Part shown: positions 1-6,772 of the stretch, in pieces | Numbering within the stretch: position 1 is the stretch's first letter | Layout of the letters: the number at the start of each line of letters is the position of its first letter | From: an uncultured Alphaproteobacteria bacterium | GTDB lineage: Bacteria; Pseudomonadota; Alphaproteobacteria; Micropepsales; Micropepsaceae | NCBI GenBank assembly: GCA_902825865.1 | Contig: CADECX010000011.1 | Span: 16,744 to 80,743, forward strand | Reading direction: 5' to 3' | DNA: 64,000 nt | Notes under the pieces: model-generated | Seen by the model: only the letters and a program-made list of their open reading frames with translations | Told to the model about the DNA's origin: nothing | Database searches by the model: none | Translations under genes and position numbers: made by a program

Positions 1-1107
1 CCGATATTCCAGTATCTGGATTACACGGTCGACGATTACGGCGGCTTTGTGCGCGCGGTGGACGACCGCCAAATCGGCGGCCTTCGCAACCGGCTGACCG
101 TGGGGGCCAATCTGCACAATGGCGTGTTGGACACCGAACAGTTCGTAAACCTGGCGGGCGGCGTGAAGGGCCCACTCGCCTCGTCCATGGTCGACACCTC
201 TACCAATTTCTCGCTCTATGCGGAAAATTCGCTCTATGTGCAGCCCAATCTCGCGCTGATCATAGGCATGCAGTATCTGGATGCGAGCCGCGAACGGCGC
301 GACCGTTTCCTGACAAACGGCAACCAGTCAGGCAACAAAAGCTACGGCTTGTGGAGCCCGCGCCTCGGCGTCTTGTGGGATGTCGAACAAGACTGGCAGG
401 TTTTCGCCAATGTGTCGCGCAGCGCCGAAATTCCGACCTATGACACCAACCCCTTCTCCACGCCCGCCAATTCGAACCTGAAGGCGCAGCGCGCCACCAC
501 CTACGAAATCGGCACGCGTGGCCACCAAGGGAATTTCGGCTGGGACCTGTCGCTCTATCGCTCCGACGTCAAGGACGAATTGCAGTGCCTCGCCACCGGG
601 CCTGCGACCTGCGCCATTTCCAATGCGGGTAGCACGGTGCATCAGGGCGTCGAAGCCGGAGCAGATGCCACATTTCCGGTATCGGTTTTTGCCCCGGATG
701 ATGCCATCGCGTTCCTCGCAGCCTACACCTACAACGATTTTCACTTCGATGGCGACGCCCGGTTCGGCAACAACGAACTGCCGGGTGTTCCAAAGCATTT
801 CCTGCGAGCCGAAACGCTTTACAAGCATCCCAGCGGCTTCTACGTCGGGCCGAATATCGAATGGGCGCCCGGCCATTACTTCGCGGACAATGCGAACAGC
901 TTGGCGGTTGACCCCTACGCGTTGGTGAACTTCAAGGTCGGGTATGACGCGGGCACCGGCTGGATCGCCTATGCCGAGGGCCGCAACCTTGGCGACAAGC
1001 GTTACATTTCGACGGTGGCGGTGACGGGATTCGCCAATGGAGCCTCGGAGATATTCAATCCCGGAACAGGCCGGTCCATTTACGGCGGCTTGCGGTATAA
1101 CTGGTGA
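1..1107 (+). CDS. TonB-dependent outer-membrane receptor, C-terminal part (5' end outside window)
   Basis: The reading frame is open from base 1, so only about the last 368 residues are visible. They consist of alternating aromatic-rich beta strands and loops typical of the 22-strand barrel of TonB-dependent receptors. A penultimate-strand motif NLGDKRYIST precedes the end, and the protein finishes in an aromatic residue (LRYNW), the usual outer-membrane beta-signal. Plug domain, TonB box and signal peptide lie upstream of the window. The adjacent PepSY membrane protein gene, 10 bases downstream, is a frequent partner of ferric-siderophore receptors, so iron-siderophore uptake is the most likely role; the substrate cannot be read from the sequence. 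Confidence 0.9.
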   Translation, partial: PIFQYLDYTVDDYGGFVRAVDDRQIGGLRNRLTVGANLHNGVLDTEQFVNLAGGVKGPLASSMVDTSTNFSLYAENSLYVQPNLALIIGMQYLDASRERRDRFLTNGNQSGNKSYGLWSPRLGVLWDVEQDWQVFANVSRSAEIPTYDTNPFSTPANSNLKAQRATTYEIGTRGHQGNFGWDLSLYRSDVKDELQCLATGPATCAISNAGSTVHQGVEAGADATFPVSVFAPDDAIAFLAAYTYNDFHFDGDARFGNNELPGVPKHFLRAETLYKHPSGFYVGPNIEWAPGHYFADNANSLAVDPYALVNFKVGYDAGTGWIAYAEGRNLGDKRYISTVAVTGFANGASEIFNPGTGRSIYGGLRYNW

Positions 1108-1117
1108 CAGGTAGCCA

Positions 1118-2518
1118 ATGACCGCACCCGTAAAGCAACCGGCGGAGCCCGCCAACGTCCTTTACCGAATGGTATGGCGCTGGCATTTCTATGCCGGGCT
1201 GTTCGTCATCCCGTTTGTCATATTCCTCAGTATTACAGGCTCGATCTATCTCTTCCGTCCCCAGATCGAGACATGGCTGGACCGGCCTTACGACAATATG
1301 GCCTTGCCCCAAACAGCCGTGCCGTCCGAGGTCGCACGGGTGGTGCTGGCGGAAAACCCCGGATGGCGGCTCAGCAAGTACCAGCTTCCCGCCGGCCCCA
1401 ATTCCGCCGCGCAGATATTGATAAGCCGGGGCGGTGTGGAGAAGCGGCTCTATTTCGACCGCGCCAATCTGCAAACCGTCAAGACAATCGAGGAACAGAA
1501 GCGCCCCATGATGCTGATTTTCCGGCTGCATGGCGAACTACTAGCCGGAGACCGTGGGTCGAACATCGTGGAGTTGGCAGCGTCATGGGCCATCGTGATG
1601 CTGGTGACGGGAATTTACCTGTGGTGGCCGCGCGGAGCGACGGGAATGGCCGGGGTGCTTTATCCCCGTCTGGGGCGCGGCGGGCGGACAACATTGAGGG
1701 ACCTTCATGCCGTCACAGGCATGTGGGTGTCGATCATCGCACTGGGTTTCCTGCTCAGCGGCCTGCCCTGGGCCAGCAATTGGGGGCATTACCTGCAAAC
1801 CATCCGCGTCGCCACGGGAACGGCCCCGGCGTCCGAAAGTTGGTTCGCCGGTCCTAGCGATGAACTCAAGGCGCGCAAAGCGGAAGACGCCGCGGCGGTC
1901 AACGCCCACCATGCCGGCCATCATGGGGCCGGAATGGATAGTCCTTCTACGGGCGCCGGCGATTCCAATACTTTCCCCGTGCCTGAAGGTTTAGACATCG
2001 CATTCGATACGGCATTGCAGCAAGGTTTCACGCCGCCCGTGATGCTCATGGCGCCGCTCCCTGGTGGACGCAATTGGAAAGCCGTGTCCCAGTCACTCAA
2101 TGTGCCACGTACGGCGATGGCAACCATTGATGGCCGTACCGGACAAGTCCTAAGCAGGACCGGATTTCAGGATCGCTATTGGTTTGACAGATTGATCGGT
2201 TACACCACCGCGATACATCAAGGACAGCTTTTCGGCTGGCTAAATCAGCTTCTCAATCTTCTTTTAGCTCTGTGTCTGATCACCGTCTCGATAACCGCGG
2301 TGCTGATGTGGTGGAAACGGCGTTCTCCCGGGACGCTTGGCGCTCCGCCTGCGATGGGGTCACGTGGCTGGTCATGGGGGCTTCTGGCTGTAATCCTGGG
2401 CCTTGGTGCACTGCTTCCAGAGTTCCTGGCTTCGCTGGTTGTCGTTCTTGTGTGCGAACGTTTCGTACTACGTGGCTTACCGCCCGTACGCCGCTGGCTC
2501 GCCTTGTCGGCCAATTAA
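1118..2518 (+). CDS. PepSY-associated transmembrane protein
   Basis: A 466-residue inner-membrane protein of the PepSY_TM family, usually found beside siderophore receptors and implicated in periplasmic or ferric-siderophore reduction. Transmembrane stretches are visible at about residues 25-47, 150-170, 195-215, 375-400 and 420-445. Two periplasmic PepSY-like segments lie between them, the first around residues 60-125 and the second around 285-350 (IDGRTGQVLSR motif). A His-rich linker (about residues 262-272, HHAGHHGAG) could bind metal. The gene starts 10 bases after the receptor stop codon and is probably co-transcribed with it. Family assignment is firm; the exact biochemical role is inferred from context. 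Confidence 0.85.
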   Translation: MTAPVKQPAEPANVLYRMVWRWHFYAGLFVIPFVIFLSITGSIYLFRPQIETWLDRPYDNMALPQTAVPSEVARVVLAENPGWRLSKYQLPAGPNSAAQILISRGGVEKRLYFDRANLQTVKTIEEQKRPMMLIFRLHGELLAGDRGSNIVELAASWAIVMLVTGIYLWWPRGATGMAGVLYPRLGRGGRTTLRDLHAVTGMWVSIIALGFLLSGLPWASNWGHYLQTIRVATGTAPASESWFAGPSDELKARKAEDAAAVNAHHAGHHGAGMDSPSTGAGDSNTFPVPEGLDIAFDTALQQGFTPPVMLMAPLPGGRNWKAVSQSLNVPRTAMATIDGRTGQVLSRTGFQDRYWFDRLIGYTTAIHQGQLFGWLNQLLNLLLALCLITVSITAVLMWWKRRSPGTLGAPPAMGSRGWSWGLLAVILGLGALLPEFLASLVVVLVCERFVLRGLPPVRRWLALSAN

Positions 2519-2531
2519 AACCGGCTTGCTG

Positions 2532-2608
2532 GAATGTCCGCTTTTGGCGCAAAGCGGCCATTGGGATGACCAGGGCGGAATGACCGCTTTGGAGAAAAGC
2601 GGACATTC
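2532..2608. repeat. Nested imperfect inverted repeat just after the PepSY gene
   Basis: A 14-base arm (2532-2545, GAATGTCCGCTTTT) is exactly complementary to 2595-2608. Inside it a second pair (2550-2561 and 2579-2590) is complementary with one mismatch. The motif resembles intergenic palindromes common in Rhizobiales and relatives. It lies at the edge of the accessory island and may also act as a terminator for the upstream operon, though no T-tract follows. Confidence 0.6.
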
Positions 2609-2687
2609 AGACCGGCAGTTTCTGACCGTTTATTGTCGCAGCGCCTCGATCAAGGCAATACGCCCGGCGGGGGTCAGCCAACCGCCT

Positions 2688-2822
2688 AAGGTCCTCATCG
2701 AACAATGGCGCCAGCACTACAACACCGTCAGGCCGCACTCATCGCTGAGATATCGACCGCAAGCACCGCAGACTCTTATGCCCGTGCCACCCCATTTAGA
2801 TCGGATAGCATCCATGCAGTAG
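2688..2822 (+). pseudogene. IS3-family transposase (OrfB) C-terminal remnant
   Basis: About 44 codons ending in TAG encode the hallmark C-terminal stretch of IS3-family integrase-type transposases: EQWRQHYNTVRPHSSLRYRP, normally the last 40-50 residues after the DDE catalytic core. None of the catalytic core precedes it in any frame, so this is a decayed fragment and cannot transpose. The longer open frame that begins upstream is not transposase. Its position, directly at the start of the low-GC island, marks a past insertion. Confidence 0.75.
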
Positions 2823-3129
2823 TCTCACTCACGTTGGTACAAAATATCCGGCAGGCCAAGGCTGAGCGTGGCACATAGTGTATGCCCGGAATAACCCGCG
2901 ACATTCTATCTTGGCCTGGCCCCTCTTCTCCTTTCGGCGGGAATGTTCGGTGGAGCACGTGTGGCGCTAGCAAACGGAATTTCTAAATAGACCAGCCATA
3001 AAAAAGAGCACTGCTCACGCAGTGCTCTCTATTTGTCGCCGGAAACAAAGTGAACGTCCTAACTGAAGGCTGCTTAACAACCCTTACCAGCGCACGCAGA
3101 AAGGGATCACCTCACCTTCCAGTTAAACG
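2823..3129. other. Gene-free stretch at the island's left side
   Basis: No convincing coding region. It contains sequence that may be the old IS end (after 2822) and a perfect 10-bp hairpin at 3005-3028 described separately. Short open frames here lack start signals and codon character. Confidence 0.5.
2998..3028 (-). terminator. Rho-independent terminator of the 58-residue gene
   Basis: Stem 3005-3014 pairs perfectly with 3019-3028 around a TCAC loop. On the minus strand the stem is followed by TTTTTAT. It lies about 100 bases after the stop of the small minus-strand gene at 3130-3306. Confidence 0.7.
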
Positions 3130-3306
3130 TCATTCGTCGGCCTTCGGTGGAAACAACACCAGATTACCGTCTATCGGAACGGCTTTCAGCTTGATGCTGA
3201 CACCGCCCTTCGACACGTTCCAGGCGCTGCCGATGCGAGTGTAAAAGTTGTCATCGCCGTTCTTCTCGCTCACATAAACGGCATAGTCCGGTTTTTTTCC
3301 TGCCAC
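3130..3306 (-). CDS. 58-residue conserved-type hypothetical protein
   Basis: A short gene with GTG start at 3306 preceded by a strong ribosome site (GGAAAGGAGTTACC), ending in TGA at 3130. The protein starts VAGKKPDYAVYVSEKNGDDN, continues FYTRIGSAWNVSKGGVSIKL and ends FPPKADE. It is lysine-rich, has no membrane segment, and reads like a compact beta-strand protein. I recall similar short proteins (YxxYTRIGxAW...ISIKL) from plasmids and phage-like islands, with no known function. It has its own terminator downstream. The strong ribosome site and coding character argue that it is real although very short. Confidence 0.75.
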   Translation of the reverse strand: MAGKKPDYAVYVSEKNGDDNFYTRIGSAWNVSKGGVSIKLKAVPIDGNLVLFPPKADE

Positions 3307-3482
3307 GGTAACTCCTTTCCCGCTGTTGGTTGAGATGCGGGCGCTCGGAGACTAGGACCGGCAGACCTCGTATGGGCGTCGCAACGTCCATAAGGTGTCT
3401 CCGAGAGTCCGCACCACAACGGCCATCTATCCATCAGCATACCATTTGCTGTCCACCGCGCACGCGACGAAAGATTGACGCG

Positions 3483-3491
3483 TGATACAAT
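3483..3491 (+). promoter_or_regulatory. Extended -10 promoter motif before the CHC2 gene
   Basis: TGATACAAT is a near-consensus extended -10 element (TGnTATAAT). No clear -35 hexamer is seen 16-18 bases upstream. Transcription would start near 3498, 28 bases before the gene's ATG. The same 9-mer recurs at 4533-4541. Confidence 0.45.
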
Positions 3492-3525
3492 GTGGTCTGG
3501 CCTGTTCTTTAGAAGGAAATTCGCA

Positions 3526-4116
3526 ATGGCATTCATTGACTTTGCGGAGCTGAAGGCCAAAACAACCTTCAGCGACGCGCTCAAATTGCTCGAGCTCACG
3601 CTCAAGCAGTCGGGTAATCAGTGGCGTGGTCCGTGTCCGGCGTGCAAAGCCGGCGGCGACCGAGCCTTGGTGGTGACGGAAGGCAAAGGCTATTTCTGCT
3701 TTGCCGACCACAAAGGCGGTGATCAGATTGCCCTCGTTGCTCACGTCAAGGAGATTTCAGCCAAGGACGCGGCGCAAGAATTGGCGCGGCATGTCGGGCT
3801 GGGAACAGTACCTAGCGCCGGAAAAAGTACCGTGGCAACAGTTCCCCAAAGCGAAGGTGGTAAGGACGGCGAAAGAACCTTCCAGCCGCTTTCGTATTTG
3901 GAGCCGGAGCACGATGCAGTTATCGCCATCGGCTTTGACCCAGCATTCACCGCCAAACACGGCATCGGCTACGCACCGAAAGGATTCTTGCGTGGAACCG
4001 TGGCAATCCCGTTCAGGGACGAGAAGGGAAGTCTTCTCGGCTATGTGGGCGCGACGGACCTCAAGCTGCCGCCGAGTTTCACGCCGAACGTCGTGGAGCT
4101 CAAGCGGCCGGCTTAA
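3526..4116 (+). CDS. CHC2 zinc-finger primase-like protein
   Basis: Start chosen at ATG 3526 because AGAAGGAAATTCGCA precedes it; an in-frame TTG at 3475 lacks a ribosome site. The 196-residue product has an N-terminal CHC2-type zinc finger (C37-P-A-C40, then C58 and H62, followed by KGGD), the DNA-binding module of DnaG-type primases. A second region (about 125-196, with IGYAPKGFLRGTVAIPF and a pseudo-repeat LGYVGATDLKLPP) resembles the start of the primase catalytic core. No complete TOPRIM domain follows, so it is much shorter than a working primase. It is likely a phage or plasmid replication accessory protein, or a truncated primase. A strong terminator follows. Confidence 0.7.
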   Translation: MAFIDFAELKAKTTFSDALKLLELTLKQSGNQWRGPCPACKAGGDRALVVTEGKGYFCFADHKGGDQIALVAHVKEISAKDAAQELARHVGLGTVPSAGKSTVATVPQSEGGKDGERTFQPLSYLEPEHDAVIAIGFDPAFTAKHGIGYAPKGFLRGTVAIPFRDEKGSLLGYVGATDLKLPPSFTPNVVELKRPA

Positions 4117-4181
4117 GCCTTGGTGCGCCTTGTGGGATAGAAGCCCACCAGCCCAGCAATGGGGCACATCCGGACAAGGCA

Positions 4182-4211
4182 AGGGGAGACCATTTTGGTC
4201 TCCCCTTTTTT
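4182..4211 (+). terminator. Terminator of the CHC2 gene
   Basis: Ten-base perfect stem (4182-4191 with 4197-4206, core GGGGAGACC) around ATTTT, followed by six T. Confidence 0.9.
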
Positions 4212-4367
4212 ATGGCCTCATCGGAGGGATCTCCCAGATTTAATGATTGCTCAAGCCTGCTCATGCGGTCTCATCGGGCGGGACCTGCCTTTACGTGCCC
4301 AACGTCCTAGCTAGGCTCTCGTGCTTACCAATACCAACAACATGTGAAGCTGAAAGTGAGATGTGCC

Positions 4368-4535
4368 ATGGAATTTGATACTCAAAAGGCTCGCGAATTG
4401 CTCGACCAACGAGACAGCATCGACCGCCAACTTCAGGAGCTCTTTGCCGGAAGCAAGGGCCGTGCGCCGCAGAAGTGCTCGCACTGTCAACAAGAGGGGC
4501 ACAGCGTCCGCACGTGCCCGAGTAAGCCTGCGTGA
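4368..4535 (+). CDS. Zinc-knuckle (CCHC) miniprotein
   Basis: A 55-residue protein from ATG 4368. Residues 1-28 form a charged amphipathic helix (KARELLDQRDSIDRQLQELF). Residues 37-50 are a textbook CX2CX4HX4C zinc knuckle (C37, C40, H45, C50; CSHCQQEGHSVRTC), a single-stranded nucleic-acid-binding fold common in retroviral nucleocapsids and rare in bacteria. The upstream ribosome site is weak (GTGAGATGTGCC). An in-frame GTG at 4344 is an alternative start. The stop codon overlaps an extended -10 motif for the next unit. RNA or ssDNA binding is inferred from the motif only. Confidence 0.7.
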   Translation: MEFDTQKARELLDQRDSIDRQLQELFAGSKGRAPQKCSHCQQEGHSVRTCPSKPA

Positions 4536-4541
4536 TACAAT
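4533..4541 (+). promoter_or_regulatory. Second copy of the extended -10 motif
   Basis: TGATACAAT again, inside the larger identical string GCGTGATACAATG shared with 3480-3492. It overlaps the stop codon of the zinc-knuckle gene and would start a leader RNA containing a GAAA-capped hairpin and a terminator-like hairpin. Confidence 0.4.
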
Positions 4542-4546
4542 GGGCC

Positions 4547-4626
4547 AGCCGGCGAAAGCCGGTGCTACGTAATCACTTTTCTATCTGGTGTCGCGAGAGC
4601 TCCTGAAAGGGAGCTCTTTGCGTTTG
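4547..4626 (+). terminator. Leader hairpin plus terminator or attenuator before the terminase-like gene
   Basis: A GCCGGC-GAAA-GCCGGT hairpin (4548-4560) is followed by an 8-bp perfect stem AGAGCTCC/GGAGCTCT (4596-4603 with 4610-4617) and a T-rich tail (TTTGCGTTTG). Because a promoter-like motif lies just upstream, this may be a short terminated RNA or an attenuator for the gene at 4671. Confidence 0.55.
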
Positions 4627-4670
4627 CTGGTGTAGCGGTCATTGAAAGGAAACCGTGATATTCTAAGGCT

Positions 4671-5033
4671 ATGCCACTAAATACCGTCTATGACGCAAGC
4701 ATCCTTGCGAAAGCTCAGGAATATTCTGCGCTCTTTGATGAGGAAAGCTATCAGTTCGTGAGAGATGCGGGGGGGTCGGGCACGCCGACCGAAAGACAAC
4801 CGGTGAAACTGCCCACCATTGAAGGTCTCGCACTTTACATTCACACATCAAAGACGACCTGCCTGACGTGGGAATTGCAGCATCCCGAATTCACCCAAGT
4901 TTTATCGGAGCTGCGGACTAAGCAGGCAAAAGCCCTGATCGAAAATGGACTTGCCGGACTTTACGATCCTGAAGTAACGAAGATCATGCTTGCGAAGCAC
5001 GGTTATCGCGAAGGCATCGAACTCACGGACTAG
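4671..5033 (+). CDS. Phage terminase small subunit-like protein
   Basis: The 120-residue product resembles phage DNA-packaging (terminase) small subunits of the gp3 type. A helix-turn-helix region (about 48-75: PTIEGLALYIHTSKTTCLTW) carries the family's typical 'L..YI..S..T...W...HPEF' spacing. Then comes a helical region 76-112 with LRTKQAKALIENGLAGLY and IMLAKHGYRE, which matches the family's 'L..GL.G.Y...I.K..L..HGY.E' ending. Such proteins recognise phage DNA and recruit the large terminase ATPase. No large subunit, portal or capsid gene is present, so the gene is a remnant or part of a satellite. The start lacks a well-spaced ribosome site (AAGG only two bases before ATG). Confidence 0.7.
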   Translation: MPLNTVYDASILAKAQEYSALFDEESYQFVRDAGGSGTPTERQPVKLPTIEGLALYIHTSKTTCLTWELQHPEFTQVLSELRTKQAKALIENGLAGLYDPEVTKIMLAKHGYREGIELTD

Positions 5034-5124
5034 AGCCACGCCTTCTGCCACCGTTTGTACGAAGTCACCTCGCCCTACCTCTCCTCGGTTTCAATCCTGG
5101 AACCAAGGTAGGTAGGGAGAGTTC

Positions 5125-5466
5125 ATGCACGTAAAAACACAGGGCGACCGACAGAAAATCCGTGCTCATAATGATAACCTTCGACGTCGCTTAGTTGGCG
5201 GCCAAGTCGTGCTCACCAACAGCGTCAGCGACCTTCCGCCGCCAAAGCGAATGGAAGTAATCGCGGCAGTAATGAACTTCTGCGTTTTCGACCAGGAAAA
5301 TGATCCGCATGATGAGCATGACTTCGGCATGGTGGACGTGCAAGGCGCGAAATACTTCTGGAAGATCGACTATTACGACCAAAGCATGGAGGCCGGCTCA
5401 CCTGATCCGGCCGACCCTGAAGTCACAAAGCGCGTGCTTACGATTATGCGCGCCGACGAGTACTGA
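5125..5466 (+). CDS. DUF3768 family protein
   Basis: A 113-residue soluble protein matching the DUF3768 pattern. The N-terminal half has RAHNDNLRRRL and VVLTNSVSDLPP. The centre carries the family signature FDQENDPHDEHDFGMV followed by YFWKIDYYD, and the end is SPDPADPEVTKRVLTIM. The gene is preceded by a good ribosome site (GGTAGGGAGAGTTC) and followed by a strong terminator. The family is abundant on alphaproteobacterial plasmids, islands and prophages; its function is unknown. The conserved acidic/His cluster (NDPHDEHDFG) could bind metal, which is only a guess. Confidence 0.85.
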   Translation: MHVKTQGDRQKIRAHNDNLRRRLVGGQVVLTNSVSDLPPPKRMEVIAAVMNFCVFDQENDPHDEHDFGMVDVQGAKYFWKIDYYDQSMEAGSPDPADPEVTKRVLTIMRADEY

Positions 5467-5474
5467 CCTTTAGA

Positions 5475-5501
5475 AGCCCCGCTTTTGCGGGGCTTTCCTT
5501 T
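5475..5501 (+). terminator. Terminator of the DUF3768 gene
   Basis: Perfect 8-bp stem AGCCCCGC/GCGGGGCT (5475-5482 with 5487-5494), TTTT loop, then TTCCTTT. Confidence 0.9.
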
Positions 5502-5611
5502 AACGATTGATTGAGGCGCGATTACCCTGACGACGTCTCCAAACATAGTGGTCGGCCGATTAGCCCATAAGCGTAGTTTTCCACACGCCCTAAATCTCCC
5601 GCGCTGCTGTG

Positions 5612-5729
5612 TGCTATAGTGGGATGATGCTACCAAACGTAAACCGCGAAGAGTCTGCATCTCATGATATAGTTTCTTCGCGTTTGGTAGCGCCGATCGC
5701 CCGCCGCTTTTCGAAGCAGCGGGCTTTTT
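5612..5729 (+). ncRNA. Putative terminated structured small RNA, about 100 nt
   Basis: An extended -10 (TGCTATAGT, 5612-5620) predicts a start near 5627. The RNA would fold into one long arm: 5629-5637 pairs with 5683-5691 and 5645-5652 with 5675-5682, both perfect (17 bp in all), with a 7-nt bulge on the 5' side and a 22-nt apical loop. An intrinsic terminator follows (5699-5708 with 5715-5724, one mismatch, then TTTTT). No start codon with a ribosome site leads to a credible protein. I do not recognise the family. It could also be a leader of a lost gene. Confidence 0.55.
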
Positions 5730-5908
5730 CGTGCTGTCCTGGGGGTAAAACGGCGGGACGTTAATAAGGCCGTTCCAGCGCAGGCTCCGCAAGCCGAAAC
5801 ACAGCGGATCGTTCGACGGAAATCTGCGTCTTTTTCTTCCGCGTCGCGGGGGAAAGGGGGCGCATCTTATCAATCTCTGGAAATCAAAACTGGGCTCAAT
5901 GAATTTGT
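5730..5908. other. Gene-free stretch
   Basis: No coding region, hairpin or repeat that I can support between the ncRNA terminator and the next small gene. It may hold the promoter of the gene at 5909. Confidence 0.4.
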
Positions 5909-6193
5909 ATGGAATTACCTCATGACTATCAGAAGAAATTTCATAGCGACTCGGCGGCAAAAAAACCAAGAAGTGAATGGGAAGAGCAACTCGACGTTTT
6001 CGCGGCCAAATTAAATCCTGGCCGGATTGCAGCGGGCTACAAACCATACAGTAATTCAAGGATAGGGAAGTTACTTAAGAACTATGGGGTTTCAGATGCG
6101 GCCAGCGCGCATCGCTTTTATGGAAAGGTCGAAACCGAAGGTCGAAACTTCGGCAAACTTTTTGACTATCTCACCAGCCCCAAGAAAGCCTGA
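5909..6193 (+). CDS. 94-residue hypothetical protein
   Basis: Unrecognised. The product is basic and soluble. Residues about 25-50 contain EWEEQLDVFAAKLNPGRIAA followed by GYKPYSNSRIGKLLKNYGV, and the end is GRNFGKLFDYLTSPKKA. This layout (an N-terminal helix, 'LN..R...GYKP.S...I...L', then a helical tail ending in an aromatic/Pro/Lys patch) is one I associate loosely with small mobile-element proteins, without a function. Codon use is AT-richer than the core genome. No strong ribosome site precedes the ATG. It is tail-to-tail with the next gene, with adjacent stop codons. Confidence 0.5.
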   Translation: MELPHDYQKKFHSDSAAKKPRSEWEEQLDVFAAKLNPGRIAAGYKPYSNSRIGKLLKNYGVSDAASAHRFYGKVETEGRNFGKLFDYLTSPKKA

Positions 6194-6424
6194 CTACCAC
6201 TCCTCCTTCTTGCTTTCTTCCCACCAGTTTTCCTCATCGGCAATCTTGTGTGCATTCGCGAAGATAAGATCGACAGGGGTCTCCTCGTCGCTTCGCAGCG
6301 GGGTAACGGCAATCGCCTTCAGGAGCGAGAACCCAATGAGCTCCCCTTCCGCATCCTTTTTGAGGAACTTTTTTGACCGATCATCATGGAAAACATTGCC
6401 GGAAGCGAACATGACCCGGTGCAA
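6194..6424 (-). CDS. Acidic 76-residue hypothetical protein
   Basis: Unrecognised. The frame opens at TTG 6424, with an ATG at 6412 as an equally possible start; neither has a clear ribosome site. The product has a hydrophobic middle (GELIGFSLLKAIAVTPL) and a strongly acidic end (DEENWWEESKKEEW). It converges on the preceding gene with no gap. The acidic, tryptophan-rich tail is reminiscent of small inhibitor-type proteins from mobile elements, but nothing identifies a target. Confidence 0.45.
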   Translation of the reverse strand: MHRVMFASGNVFHDDRSKKFLKKDAEGELIGFSLLKAIAVTPLRSDEETPVDLIFANAHKIADEENWWEESKKEEW

Positions 6425-6599
6425 GAGCGAAATCCGGAGATAGGGCTTTCTGCTTCCGACGCTCTTTGCGATTGCTCATACGGGCCTCCGGGCGCGCAGG
6501 CTAATCCTCTGCGACCTTCCGACGCTGGGCAAAGGGCCATCGGCCCACAGGAGCGAGACAATGGCGAGACAAAGGGGTAAGCTCGTACCCGCTAAGTCC

Positions 6600-6674
6600 T
6601 GGTAGCACCGGACGGATTTGAACCGCCGACCAAGGGATTATGATTCCCCTGCTCTACCGCTGAGCTACGGTGCC
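6600..6674 (-). tRNA. tRNA with CAU anticodon (elongator Met, or Ile2)
   Basis: The minus strand folds into a full cloverleaf. The acceptor GGCACCG pairs with CGGTGCT (first pair G-U), the D-stem is GCTC/GAGC, the anticodon stem is GGGGA/TCCCT with loop ATCATAA (anticodon CAT), and the T-stem is GGCGG/CCGTC with loop TTCAAAT. Discriminator A and an encoded CCA complete it. It lacks the initiator C1:A72 mismatch and anticodon-stem GGG/CCC, so it is not tRNA-fMet. Elongator Met and lysidine-modified Ile2 cannot be separated by eye. The low-GC island abuts its 3' end, a common integration spot. Confidence 0.93.
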
Positions 6675-6772
6675 AGACCGGACGGACCCGCCGGTTAAGG
6701 CTGGGGCCGCGGAGGCGGGGATGTAGGGTTGCGGCCCCAGACCTGTCAAGTTGGCCTGTCAAGTTTGGCTCT

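Noticed and set aside
4557..4566. Ten-base match to the 3' end of the CAU tRNA inside the island, a possible attachment repeat
   Set aside because: It is in inverse orientation to the tRNA and lies within a hairpin, so it cannot be the direct repeat left by integration. No other direct repeat of the tRNA end was found by eye near 2520-3130.
5612..5729. Retron msr/msd or type III toxin-antitoxin RNA
   Set aside because: No reverse transcriptase or ToxN-like endoribonuclease gene is adjacent, and there are no tandem short repeats.
2519..6599. Complete prophage
   Set aside because: No integrase, portal, capsid, tail, lysis or large terminase genes; only isolated replication- and packaging-like genes.
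6425..6599. Small overlapping frames between the acidic protein gene and the tRNA
   Set aside because: Both strands are open by chance in a GC-rich patch; no ribosome site and no coherent protein.
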